Origin: Clostridiales bacterium
GTDB lineage: Bacteria; Bacillota; Clostridia; Saccharofermentanales; Saccharofermentanaceae
Direction of reading: 5' to 3'
Assembly (NCBI GenBank): GCA_017620475.1
Contig: JAFZQI010000019.1
Location: forward strand, 1-62,415
DNA length: 62,415 nucleotides
Shown in pieces: positions 47,513 through 55,375 of the stretch. The translations under genes and the position numbers were made by a program. Under the pieces are notes generated by a model, which saw only the letters and a program-made list of their open reading frames with translations, ran no database searches and was not told the origin of the DNA. Positions within the stretch are counted from its first letter, which is position 1. Every line of letters begins with the position of its first letter.

Positions 47513-47700
47513 TGTTTATTGTGATTCAGCTCGTAAGAGAAGGATGGAGGCACGTCGAAAGCTTTTTCTGTATTTTCCTGTTTCTGCGTGATTAGGCGGA
47601 TGTGACGTCTTATAGATACGTTTTATTCGACTCGTACGTAATGGTATACTACGAGTTAGGGATGATAGTTCTGATTACTGTGCCAAGGGAGGTATGTGTT

Positions 47701-48384
47701 ATGAGAACGTTGGGGGCAAAACATCGTACTAAATTTCTGTGTGTCTGCATGACCGTGTGTATCCTGCTTTCTGTACTGAGCGGCTGTGATACATATTCGA
47801 GTCCGAGTTACGAATTCGGAAAGTTCCGAGTCCATCTTAATTCGTCAGATTCGGCTAAGGCCACTGCTGCTATGATCTGTGAATGGAAGTGGAGTGGTGA
47901 TCCGAATGATACAGTGATCGAGATCCCGGATAACTATTCAGATAAGATCATTATAAAGAGTGTGGGCGGATATATTGGTACCGGAGCGCCTACTCCTTTC
48001 CGAGTCGTGCTGGAAGACGAGAGCAGGCTTTTTACCTCGTACTACCACAGTCAGACAGCTGGTACGGATGTGCTCTTTAAGGACGATCCGCACAGGTTTG
48101 GAGTGAAAAGGGACGCAGTATATGAGATCGTAGATCTTGAATTTACCATGAAACTGGGAAAGAACGTCCAACAGGTATATATCAGCTTTATAGGTCGTGA
48201 AAGAAATCCGGAAATGAGTTATATCGGAATCATAAATGACGATGGAAGCATCACGTTCTATCGGATCTTCTTCCGCTTCGAGTGCGATCCCGAAAACAAG
48301 ACATACTATGCCGAAGACGGAGTACTCTACGAGAAAAAGACCAACGCACGACCCGAGAAAGTCCAAGACGTATATCTGGAATGA
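47701..48384 (+). CDS. predicted lipoprotein, function unknown
   Basis: The 227-residue product has a basic n-region, a hydrophobic core rich in Cys and a lipobox LSGC near residue 28, then a soluble beta-rich domain. I do not recognise the family. The ATG at 47701 follows AAGGGAGG by 8 nt; the longer in-frame start at 47602 overlaps the promoter region (TATACT at 47645-47650). The gene is bracketed by two near-identical terminator hairpins, which makes it look like a discrete cassette. Confidence 0.75.
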   Translation: MRTLGAKHRTKFLCVCMTVCILLSVLSGCDTYSSPSYEFGKFRVHLNSSDSAKATAAMICEWKWSGDPNDTVIEIPDNYSDKIIIKSVGGYIGTGAPTPFRVVLEDESRLFTSYYHSQTAGTDVLFKDDPHRFGVKRDAVYEIVDLEFTMKLGKNVQQVYISFIGRERNPEMSYIGIINDDGSITFYRIFFRFECDPENKTYYAEDGVLYEKKTNARPEKVQDVYLE

Positions 48385-48397
48385 TCCAACATAAAAG

Positions 48398-48476
48398 TGA
48401 GTAAAAGAATATCTCTCCTGCGACTCAAACAGTTTGCTAAAGCAAAACTCGTCGCCGGAGAGATTTCTTTTACTCA
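48398..48476 (+). terminator. terminator after the lipoprotein gene, copy F2
   Basis: TGAGTAAAAGAA with TATCTCTCCTGCGAC pairs with GTCGCCGGAGAGAT then TTCTTTTACTCA. It shares the stem and the CAAACAGTTTG loop with copy F1 and has a 13-nt insertion that forms a small inner hairpin. Confidence 0.88.
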
Positions 48477-48529
48477 CATATACTAGTTCGGATCATTCGA
48501 TAGGCTAAAGGCAGGACTAAGATAAAGCA

Positions 48530-48605
48530 AGATAAGAAAAAAGTTTCCCGTGCCTCCGCAGGAGTTTCGTCCGAGGACAGCACGAGGAAACTTCTTTTCT
48601 TATCT
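48530..48605. terminator. bidirectional terminator hairpin, member E2
   Basis: AGATAAGAAAA plus AAGTTTCC pairs with GGAAACTT plus TTTTCTTATCT around a conserved inner loop with GCCTCCGCAGG. It lies between the convergent lipoprotein and aspartate kinase genes and has T-runs on both strands. Homologous to the inverted element at 60400-60473. Confidence 0.9.
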
Positions 48606-48627
48606 GTTCTTTTGTGAGATCTTTGCC

Positions 48628-49977
48628 TTAGCCGAAGAACTCCTTGTAGAGTGTTCTTACCGCATACGAGCAGTATTCTTCACGTACACCGAACATGACG
48701 GAGATCTCGGATGCACCCTGGTTGATGAGCTCGAGGTTGATACCGGCTTTACTAAGTGCAGTTGCGGCACGGGCGGTAGTACCAACGGTATTCGCCATGG
48801 CCTCACCGACGATCATGACGATGGCCAGATCGCGGTTGACTGAGATGTTGTCTACATTCAGCTCAAGGCTGATACGCTGTACGATACGGCGCTCTTTCTC
48901 CGGAGTGAAGTCCGAGGCTCTCAGAATGATGGAGACGGAATCGATTCCGGAAGGCATATGCTCGATGGAGATTCCCTCGTCCGCGATAATGGACAGCACC
49001 TTAACCAGGAAACCGACTTCGCGGTTCATGAGGTACTTGCTCATATTGAGTGCGCAGAAACCTTTCTCGCCGGCGATGCCCGTAACGAGAGAATCATAAT
49101 GGGTACGCTTGGCTACGATCATAGTGCCCTTGGCATTGGGGTGGTTCGTATTACGGATGTTGACCGGAATTCCGCGAACAAATGCCGGGTAGAGTGCCTC
49201 CTCGTGAAGAACGGAGAAGCCCGCGTAAGCAAGCTCGCGCATTTCATCGTAGGTGATCTCGGTGACCGGGAACGGATCCTTGACAAGATTCGGGTTCACG
49301 GCATAAACGTTGTCCACATCGGTCCAGTTCTCATAGACAGAAGCATGTACGGCCGCGGCGAGGATCGCTCCTGTGATATCGGAACCGCCACGGGAGAAGG
49401 TGATGATCTCGCCATCCTTGGAATAACCGAAGAAGCCCGGGAAAACACAGATCTCACGAAGCTGGGAAATATCAGCCAGATTCTCATAGGATTCCGGAAG
49501 GACCTTAACGTGACCGCCAACTTCCGTCTCAAGAAGCAGACCCGCCACCTTAGGATTACAGTAGGTCGCCTTGTGACCGATCTTCTTAAGATATGTGGCA
49601 ACAAGACGGGCGCAGCTGTCTTCGCCCAGAGCCTTGGTCGCATCCATGTAACGGCCGGCGTCCTTGATAGGCATGGAGATCGAAGCTTCGATATTCTCTT
49701 TGATGGACTCCATACAATCGGGGATCTCGAGTTCTTCGCAGATCGAAGCGAACCGGTCATAGACCGCCTTGAGCTCTTTATCTCCGGACTGGCCGGCAAT
49801 CTTTGCGTCCGCCAGCGCGATAAGCAGATCCGTTACCTTAATATCGGACGAGAAACGCTTCCCTGGAGCGGAAACGACGATCACGCGCCGATCCGGATCA
49901 CTTAAAAGGATTTCGCAGACCTTCTTAATCTGTGTGGCGTCTGCCAGGGATGAACCACCGAATTTCGTTACTTTCAT
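48628..49977 (-). CDS. lysC: aspartate kinase
   Basis: Phosphorylates aspartate, the first step toward lysine, threonine and methionine. The 449-residue protein starts KVTKFGGSSLADA (ATP-binding kinase domain, about 1-290; FSRGGSDITGA near 205-215) and ends with two ACT domains (about 305-449), so feedback inhibition is likely. I chose the ATG at 49977, where the family begins. GGAGGTG lies 22-24 nt upstream, too far for normal use, but a CAGGA-ATAC-TCCTG hairpin in the spacer could bring it near the start codon. Confidence 0.95.
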   Translation of the reverse strand: MKVTKFGGSSLADATQIKKVCEILLSDPDRRVIVVSAPGKRFSSDIKVTDLLIALADAKIAGQSGDKELKAVYDRFASICEELEIPDCMESIKENIEASISMPIKDAGRYMDATKALGEDSCARLVATYLKKIGHKATYCNPKVAGLLLETEVGGHVKVLPESYENLADISQLREICVFPGFFGYSKDGEIITFSRGGSDITGAILAAAVHASVYENWTDVDNVYAVNPNLVKDPFPVTEITYDEMRELAYAGFSVLHEEALYPAFVRGIPVNIRNTNHPNAKGTMIVAKRTHYDSLVTGIAGEKGFCALNMSKYLMNREVGFLVKVLSIIADEGISIEHMPSGIDSVSIILRASDFTPEKERRIVQRISLELNVDNISVNRDLAIVMIVGEAMANTVGTTARAATALSKAGINLELINQGASEISVMFGVREEYCSYAVRTLYKEFFG

Positions 49978-50023
49978 ATATGTTTCAGGAGTATTCCTGC
50001 ACCTCCGTTTTATTTCTGCATGT

Positions 50024-50052
50024 ATTATATAGTTATGAAAGCGCTTCGGCAA
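50024..50052 (-). promoter_or_regulatory. lysC promoter
   Basis: On the minus strand TTGCCG (50052-50047), 17-bp spacer, TATAAT (50029-50024). Transcription would start about 40 nt before the ATG. Confidence 0.75.
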
Positions 50053-50136
50053 GTAAAAGCACGTATACTTGCGGTTTTTCTTTGAAATTGGTATTCTGCT
50101 TCTGGTTTTATCGGTATGCCTCGTGCCATTTCTTTG

Positions 50137-50149
50137 CGAAAAGCACTGT
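50137..50149. repeat. AAAAGCACTGT repeat, upstream of yqeG
   Basis: CGAAAAGCACTGT. Inverted partner ACAGTGCTTTT at 50703-50713, so the two copies flank the yqeG gene. Confidence 0.6.
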
Positions 50150-50193
50150 GCCAAGGTGGATCGATGATCAGTGAGACAGAAGGGAAGCATAGC

Positions 50194-50685
50194 ATGGGTA
50201 ATCTATTTCGTCCGGATATGGTTTGTAAAAAGGTAAGTGAGATCGACCTTTCTGCCTTACGCGCCAAGGGATATGCCTTTGCGCTCCTGGATTTCGATAA
50301 TACTCTGGCTCCTGACCATGCGACCGAACCTGTCCCGTACTCGTATGAGATGATCAAGAAACTTCAGGATGCGGGATTTTCGCTGTGCCTTGTTTCCAAT
50401 GCCAAATCCGAACGGTCAAAAAGGATCGCGGATATGCTCAAGATCCCGTGTGTATCCTATGCGAATAAACCCGGCACTTCAGGTGTACTGAAGGCGATGG
50501 AACTGATCGGTGCTTCGATAGAAAACACAGTCATGATCGGGGATCAGATCTTCACGGATATGATCGCCGGGAACCGCGCCGGCCTTTTCACGGTCTTTGT
50601 CGAGAGGTATGGCAAGAAGGAAGTATTCTATGTTGTCCTGAAACGGTTTCCGGAATGGATCATCAGGAAGGTTTGCCGTTTCTGA
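50194..50685 (+). CDS. yqeG: YqeG-family HAD phosphatase
   Basis: A HAD superfamily IIIA phosphatase of 163 residues. Motif I is LLDFDNTLAP near residues 28-37 with both aspartates, motif II SNAKSER near 66, and motif III/IV GDQIFTDMIAGNRAG near 115-129. Substrate unknown; in Bacillus yqeG sits in a ribosome-assembly cluster (with yqeH), which is not the case here. The ATG at 50194 follows AGGGAAG; an in-frame ATG at 50164 after AAGGTGG is a real alternative. Confidence 0.93.
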   Translation: MGNLFRPDMVCKKVSEIDLSALRAKGYAFALLDFDNTLAPDHATEPVPYSYEMIKKLQDAGFSLCLVSNAKSERSKRIADMLKIPCVSYANKPGTSGVLKAMELIGASIENTVMIGDQIFTDMIAGNRAGLFTVFVERYGKKEVFYVVLKRFPEWIIRKVCRF

Positions 50686-50702
50686 CGGAAAAGTACGCGG
50701 TG

Positions 50703-50713
50703 ACAGTGCTTTT
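50703..50713. repeat. AAAAGCACTGT repeat, downstream of yqeG (inverted)
   Basis: ACAGTGCTTTT, the exact complement of the copy at 50139-50149. Confidence 0.6.
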
Positions 50714-50850
50714 GGAGCAGAGGCTTTGTGTAAAATAGATAAATTATCGATTTGTCTGCCTTATCTCTTGCGGATTTGCAGATGTTCATATAAACTATTA
50801 TAGCGTAATTATGTAGATAATAAATTTAACGATATTTCGGAGGAGTATTT

Positions 50851-51408
50851 ATGATTAGCGCTGGTGATTTTAGAAACGGTATGTGCTTTGAGATGGACGG
50901 TCAGGTTTTCCAGGTAGTGGAATTCCAGCATGTTAAGCCGGGCAAAGGTGCCGCTTTCGTACGAACCAAGTATAAGAATGTGAAGACAGGCTCTGTTGTT
51001 GAGCGCAGCTTCAACCCGAACGAGAAGTTTGAGCAGGCTCAGCTGGAGAGAAATGATATGCAGTACATCTACGCTGATGGTGACCTCTATTACTTCATGG
51101 ATCAGGAGACCTATGAGCAGCGTCCGATCTCCAAGGAGAACATCGGTGAGAATATCCGCTTCCTCAAGGAAGAGATGATCTGTAAGGTCCTTTCCTATAA
51201 GGGTGAGATCTTCGGTGTAGAACTCCCGATCGTTGTTGAGCTCGAGATCACAGAGTGCGAGCCCGGTGTTCGCGGTGATACGACCAACAATGCTACGAAG
51301 ATCGCGACCCTGGAGACAGGTGCTACCGTTAAGGTTCCGCTGTTTGTTAACCAGAATGAGATCATTCGTGTAGATACCCGTACAGGTGAATACCTCGAGC
51401 GTGCATAA
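50851..51408 (+). CDS. efp: elongation factor P
   Basis: Relieves ribosome stalling at consecutive prolines. The 185-residue protein has the three beta-barrel domains of EF-P. The tip loop reads [12 protein letters not shown] with K at about 32, the usual modification site. CGGAGGAG precedes the ATG. The proline-rich FHA protein (27657) is an obvious cellular target. It heads the run efp-asp23-amaP-DUF2273-nusB. Confidence 0.97.
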   Translation: MISAGDFRNGMCFEMDGQVFQVVEFQHVKPGKGAAFVRTKYKNVKTGSVVERSFNPNEKFEQAQLERNDMQYIYADGDLYYFMDQETYEQRPISKENIGENIRFLKEEMICKVLSYKGEIFGVELPIVVELEITECEPGVRGDTTNNATKIATLETGATVKVPLFVNQNEIIRVDTRTGEYLERA

Positions 51409-51448
51409 TACCACGTTCTGAGTTCTTTTCGAGAGGGGAACGCACAAG

Positions 51449-51829
51449 ATGGGCGAGAATCTCGTATCGGAATCTATAAAAGGCGAACGCTCGATGTCGC
51501 AAGGCTTTGTTGCCCAGTATGCAGCAGAAGCTGCCTTGCGTGCAGAGGGCGTTGCTCGTCTTACGCCTTCCGTGCCGGTAGCACTCAAGGAGTCCCTCGG
51601 ATTTGTCCATGAGGGCAAGGGCGTACGCGTCGAGTTTTCCGAGAACGAAGAAGGCTTTGTTTCCGTAACGGTCTATCCGATCGTGTATTATGGTATGATT
51701 ATTCCAGAGGTGGCGTGGTCTATTCAGGAACGCGTCAAGGAAGATGTCGAGAAATACACCGGGCTTGTCGTGGAGTCGGTCAACGTCCACGTGTGCGGTG
51801 TCGTATTAAGGGAGGAAAAGAATACATGA
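51449..51829 (+). CDS. Asp23/Gls24 family envelope stress protein
   Basis: The 126-residue protein is a member of the Asp23 (DUF322) family, which in Staphylococcus is tethered to the membrane by AmaP. Typical features are the IAQYAAEAAL-like N-terminal helix and the VEKYTGLVVESVNVHVCGV C-terminal segment. Its stop overlaps the amaP start, so the two are translated together. Known role: cell-envelope stress; exact activity unknown. Confidence 0.9.
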   Translation: MGENLVSESIKGERSMSQGFVAQYAAEAALRAEGVARLTPSVPVALKESLGFVHEGKGVRVEFSENEEGFVSVTVYPIVYYGMIIPEVAWSIQERVKEDVEKYTGLVVESVNVHVCGVVLREEKNT

Positions 51830-52377
51830 ACCGGATCATACGTTTTGTGCTGATCGTATATTCGACGCTGCTGGCGATCCTTTCGCTGCTGTTGCTGTAT
51901 GCGCTGGTGGATGAGCATATCTTTTCCGACCTGCTTTCTCCTTTAGCCAATATCGTAATCGACCCATACAAGAAATACATTTATCTTGCGGTCCTTCTGG
52001 TGATACTTATCTCCTGCGTCATCACCGTGACCTACTGCATTCTGAACGGGCGTCTCAGTAAGACGCGTATCCGCCAGACGGAGATCGGTTTTGTTGAGAT
52101 TGGCGTAGATGCCATCGAGAGTATCGCTTTGAACTCTGCCAAGAGTGCACAGGCCGGAATCAAGGCCGCACGCGCAAGAGTCCTCTCCGCCAAGAATAAT
52201 GCGATCCGCGTATACTTAAGCGCGGTTCTGTATTCCAATGTTGAAGTTCCGTCGACCATGGGCAAGGTGCAGGAACGCATTAAGAAAGACATCGAGAGAT
52301 ACACGGGAATTACCGTTGCAAGCGTTTCCGTTAAGGTCAGCCGTGTCGAACCTGTCGTGGCGAAAGTGGAGCGATAA
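51826..52377 (+). CDS. amaP: alkaline shock membrane anchor protein AmaP
   Basis: A 183-residue protein with two transmembrane helices (about 5-28 and 48-70) and a C-terminal cytoplasmic Asp23-like region ending IERYTGITVASVSVKV. The hairpin anchors Asp23 complexes at the membrane in related bacteria. The ATG at 51826 overlaps the asp23 stop. Confidence 0.9.
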   Translation: MNRIIRFVLIVYSTLLAILSLLLLYALVDEHIFSDLLSPLANIVIDPYKKYIYLAVLLVILISCVITVTYCILNGRLSKTRIRQTEIGFVEIGVDAIESIALNSAKSAQAGIKAARARVLSAKNNAIRVYLSAVLYSNVEVPSTMGKVQERIKKDIERYTGITVASVSVKVSRVEPVVAKVER

Positions 52378-52380
52378 GGA

Positions 52381-52617
52381 ATGAGAGCCCTGATCGTCAA
52401 AATCTTCGATATGCTCAAAGACAAGAACTCCGGCAAGATCGGAGCGGCGATTGCATTTGTCTTTGCTATCTTTCTTGTGATCTTCGGGTTCTTCAAGACA
52501 TTGTTTATAATCATTCTTACCGTGATCGGCTATGTGGTTGGCGCGCTGCTGTTCTCGGACAAAGATAAGATCAAGGACTGGATGGATAAGATCCTTCCGC
52601 CCGGGAGGTTTAGATGA
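52381..52617 (+). CDS. DUF2273 small membrane protein
   Basis: A 78-residue protein with two adjacent helices (about 20-36 and 40-58) and a charged C-terminus, matching the DUF2273 family that accompanies Asp23 and AmaP. It starts 3 bp after amaP and overlaps nusB by ATGA. Probably a third component of the Asp23 membrane assembly. Confidence 0.88.
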   Translation: MRALIVKIFDMLKDKNSGKIGAAIAFVFAIFLVIFGFFKTLFIIILTVIGYVVGALLFSDKDKIKDWMDKILPPGRFR

Positions 52618-53018
52618 GTAGAAGAGAAGCGCGGGAGTCGGCTTTCGCTTTTTTGTATCAATTGGATTTTCGCAAGGAACCTATCTCTGAGCAAAAAGAA
52701 CTGTACCTTGAACATCATCCGCTGGAAGAAGGTGATCTTGCTTATTTCAACGAGATCACGGATGGCGTATCTTCCCAGAAGGATGCGCTGGATGAAGAGT
52801 ATGCCAAGTACCTGAAAGACTGGAAACTGAGCCGTCTTCCTAAGGTGGACGTTGTGCTTCTCCGTATCGCTGTGTACGAGATGCTTCATGTGGAGGACAT
52901 TCCGGTAAGCGTCTCGATCAACGAAGCCGTTGTCCTGGCTAAGAGATACGGTTCGGAAGAATCCAAGAGTTATATCAATGCGGTATTAGGCAAGGTCGGC
53001 AGTAACGTGAATAAGTAA
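52614..53018 (+). CDS. nusB: transcription antitermination factor NusB
   Basis: Binds boxA RNA with NusE in rRNA antitermination. The 134-residue all-helical protein starts SRREARESAFAFLYQLDF and has the ISINEAVVLAKRYGSEESKSYINAVLG-type C-terminal region. GGGAGG precedes the ATG. Its stop overlaps the xseA start by one base (TAATG). Confidence 0.95.
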   Translation: MSRREARESAFAFLYQLDFRKEPISEQKELYLEHHPLEEGDLAYFNEITDGVSSQKDALDEEYAKYLKDWKLSRLPKVDVVLLRIAVYEMLHVEDIPVSVSINEAVVLAKRYGSEESKSYINAVLGKVGSNVNK

Positions 53019-54247
53019 TGGAACAGACGGTATTCTCGGTAGCGGAACTGAATGAATATGTAAGCACACTGTTAGCAAGTGACAGTGTGCTTTGTCATTT
53101 GTGTGTCAAAGGGGAGATCTCCGGGTATAAACGCTATCCATCCGGTCATGCATACTTTCAGCTTAAGGATAAGGACGCATCTGTTTCCTGCGTCATGTTT
53201 AAAGGGAATTTCTCACGGCTTGATTTCGTTCCCGAGAACGGCATGAAGGTCCGTGTTTACGGTAAAGCAGCACTCTACGCGGTGGACGGTAAATTCCAGA
53301 TCTACGTTGCCATCATGCAGGAGGACGGCTTGGGAGAACTTTACAAGGAGTTCGAGCTCCGTAAGCAAAAAATGGCCGAGGAAGGCCTTTTTGATCCCGA
53401 GCACAAGAAACCGATCCCGTACCTTCCTAAGCGTATCGGTGTCGTTACCTCGCCCAAGGGCGCCGTCATTCAGGATATTATCAATGTGCTTACCCGTAGG
53501 TATCCGAATTTTAACCTTCTGATCGCGCCCTCCTCCGTTCAGGGCAAGGATGCGCCGTCGGAACTGATCCGCGGGTTGAAGCTTCTCGATGCGAGGGAGG
53601 ATATCGATGTGATCATCATCGCACGGGGCGGAGGTTCGATGGAGGATCTGTGGTGTTTTAATGATGAAGCTCTGGGAAGGGCGATCTATCAGGCGAAAAC
53701 GCCCGTGATCTCCGCTGTGGGACATGAGACGGACTACACCATCTGTGATTTCTGCGCAGATTTTCGTGCACCGACACCGTCGGCCGCCGCGGAACTGGTA
53801 CTTCCCAGTAAAGAAGAAGTGATCTCACGGCTTTCTGCTTCGAAACACCATCTTTCATTGGCGATGGATCAGTTTGTTAAACTTAAGAGGCATAAGATCG
53901 ATTCCCTGACTACGCATCGTGCCCTGCTTACTCCGAAGGTCCGTATTGAAAGGGAAATGCAGAGAATGGACAGCCTTTCTTTGCAGCTTAGCGGGAAAAT
54001 GCAGGCAGTAATGCAGCAGAAACAAGTGCTTTTCGAGACGAAACTGGCGAAACTGGAGGCGCTCGATCCGATGCGTGTTCTTCTTCGCGGGTATTCGCGT
54101 GCAACCGATTATGAAGGAAAAACGATAGACTCGATAAAATGTGTTAATATAGGAGAGGGAATACGGATCGCTGTCTCGGATGGCGTGATCTATACTGAAG
54201 TCACTTCAGTCGAGGGAAGAGAGGGAGCGAAGGATGGAAGAGAATAA
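53018..54247 (+). CDS. xseA: exodeoxyribonuclease VII large subunit
   Basis: Degrades single-stranded DNA with XseB. The 409-residue protein has an N-terminal OB fold (about 1-100), the ITSPKGAVIQDI-like nuclease core start near 142, the RGGGSMEDLWCFNDE motif near 193-207 and a coiled-coil C-terminus. It overlaps xseB by 14 bp. Confidence 0.96.
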   Translation: MEQTVFSVAELNEYVSTLLASDSVLCHLCVKGEISGYKRYPSGHAYFQLKDKDASVSCVMFKGNFSRLDFVPENGMKVRVYGKAALYAVDGKFQIYVAIMQEDGLGELYKEFELRKQKMAEEGLFDPEHKKPIPYLPKRIGVVTSPKGAVIQDIINVLTRRYPNFNLLIAPSSVQGKDAPSELIRGLKLLDAREDIDVIIIARGGGSMEDLWCFNDEALGRAIYQAKTPVISAVGHETDYTICDFCADFRAPTPSAAAELVLPSKEEVISRLSASKHHLSLAMDQFVKLKRHKIDSLTTHRALLTPKVRIEREMQRMDSLSLQLSGKMQAVMQQKQVLFETKLAKLEALDPMRVLLRGYSRATDYEGKTIDSIKCVNIGEGIRIAVSDGVIYTEVTSVEGREGAKDGRE

Positions 54248-54458
54248 GAAAGATATGTCTTACGAACAGGCTTGTTCGGATCTGGAAGAGATCATCCGTA
54301 AACTGGAATCGGGTGAGGCTTCTCTGGACGAGTCGATCGCCCTATATACGCGCGGGATGGAACTGGCCTCGATCTGCAGATCGAAGCTGGATGAAATCGT
54401 GAGCAGGATTTCCGCTCTCAGTGCGGACGGAGAAACCGAGACTCCTTTCGAAGAGTAA
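54234..54458 (+). CDS. xseB: exodeoxyribonuclease VII small subunit
   Basis: A 74-residue helical protein with the family pattern SYEQACSDLEEIIRKLESGE near 9-28 and LDESIALYTRGMELA after it. Coupled to xseA by overlap. Confidence 0.95.
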   Translation: MEENKKDMSYEQACSDLEEIIRKLESGEASLDESIALYTRGMELASICRSKLDEIVSRISALSADGETETPFEE

Positions 54459-54469
54459 CGGAGGGGCCT

Positions 54470-55372
54470 ATGAGTGAGAAAATATCGTATTTTCTAAAGA
54501 AATATCAAGATAGGATCGAGAATCTGCTGCTCGATGTTTTCCCGAAGGAACTTTCTGAAGACCCGACCGTCAAAGCGTCGATGTACAGTCTTCTTGCCGG
54601 CGGCAAACGCATCCGTCCCGTACTGATGTATATGGTGGCGGATATGCTTCATGTTGATCTGGAAGTGATCGATGATTATGCGGCGGCGATGGAGATGATC
54701 CACACATATTCGCTGATCCACGATGATCTGCCGTGCATGGATGATGATTGCCTTAGAAGAGGAAAGCCTACATGTCATATTGCTCATGGCGAGGCCTTCG
54801 CACTTCTTGGCGGCGATGCACTCCTAAATCGTGCCTTCGAACGCGTTCTTCTTGCGGTCAGCAAGAATCCCAATACCATCAAAGCGGCCTGCTATTTTGC
54901 CGAGAACACGGGTATTTCCGGAATGATCGGCGGACAGAGCATCGATCTTTCATCTGAAGGAAAGAAGATCGACACCGGGCGCCTTTGCGAACTCCATGAG
55001 AAAAAGACCGGAGCGCTGATCAATGCTTCATGTCTCGTTCCTTATTTCATTTATGTCGCCGATCATTGCGAAGATCAGGAACTTTACAGCTTGATCCACC
55101 GTTTCTCGGCGGGGACGGGACTGGGCTTCCAGATCAAGGATGATCTTCTGGATGTACAGGCCGATGCGCAGGTCCTCGGCAAGACGACCGGCAAGGATGA
55201 GCGCGACCAGAAATCGACCTTCGTGACGGTCTTCGGTGAGAAGAGCGCACAGAAGATGCTCGATGACACATATAATGATGTTTATGATGCGTTGGATGAG
55301 CTGGCCTCCCGCGGATGGGATGTTTCCGATCTGCGCCAGTTCAGCGATCTTCTGCAGAATCGGGTGCAGTAA
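54470..55372 (+). CDS. ispA: polyprenyl (farnesyl) diphosphate synthase
   Basis: Builds farnesyl or geranylgeranyl diphosphate from C5 units. The 300-residue all-helical protein has the first Asp-rich motif DDLPCMDDD near 84-92, the GGKRIRP binding motif near 43 and the second Asp-rich motif DDLLD near 223. GGAGGGGCC precedes the ATG. dxs follows after 3 bp. Confidence 0.95.
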   Translation: MSEKISYFLKKYQDRIENLLLDVFPKELSEDPTVKASMYSLLAGGKRIRPVLMYMVADMLHVDLEVIDDYAAAMEMIHTYSLIHDDLPCMDDDCLRRGKPTCHIAHGEAFALLGGDALLNRAFERVLLAVSKNPNTIKAACYFAENTGISGMIGGQSIDLSSEGKKIDTGRLCELHEKKTGALINASCLVPYFIYVADHCEDQELYSLIHRFSAGTGLGFQIKDDLLDVQADAQVLGKTTGKDERDQKSTFVTVFGEKSAQKMLDDTYNDVYDALDELASRGWDVSDLRQFSDLLQNRVQ

Positions 55373-55375
55373 CCT

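Noticed and set aside
47602..47700. N-terminal extension of the lipoprotein at 47701
   Set aside because: It would add residues before a typical lipoprotein signal, and the promoter and ribosome-binding site point to 47701.
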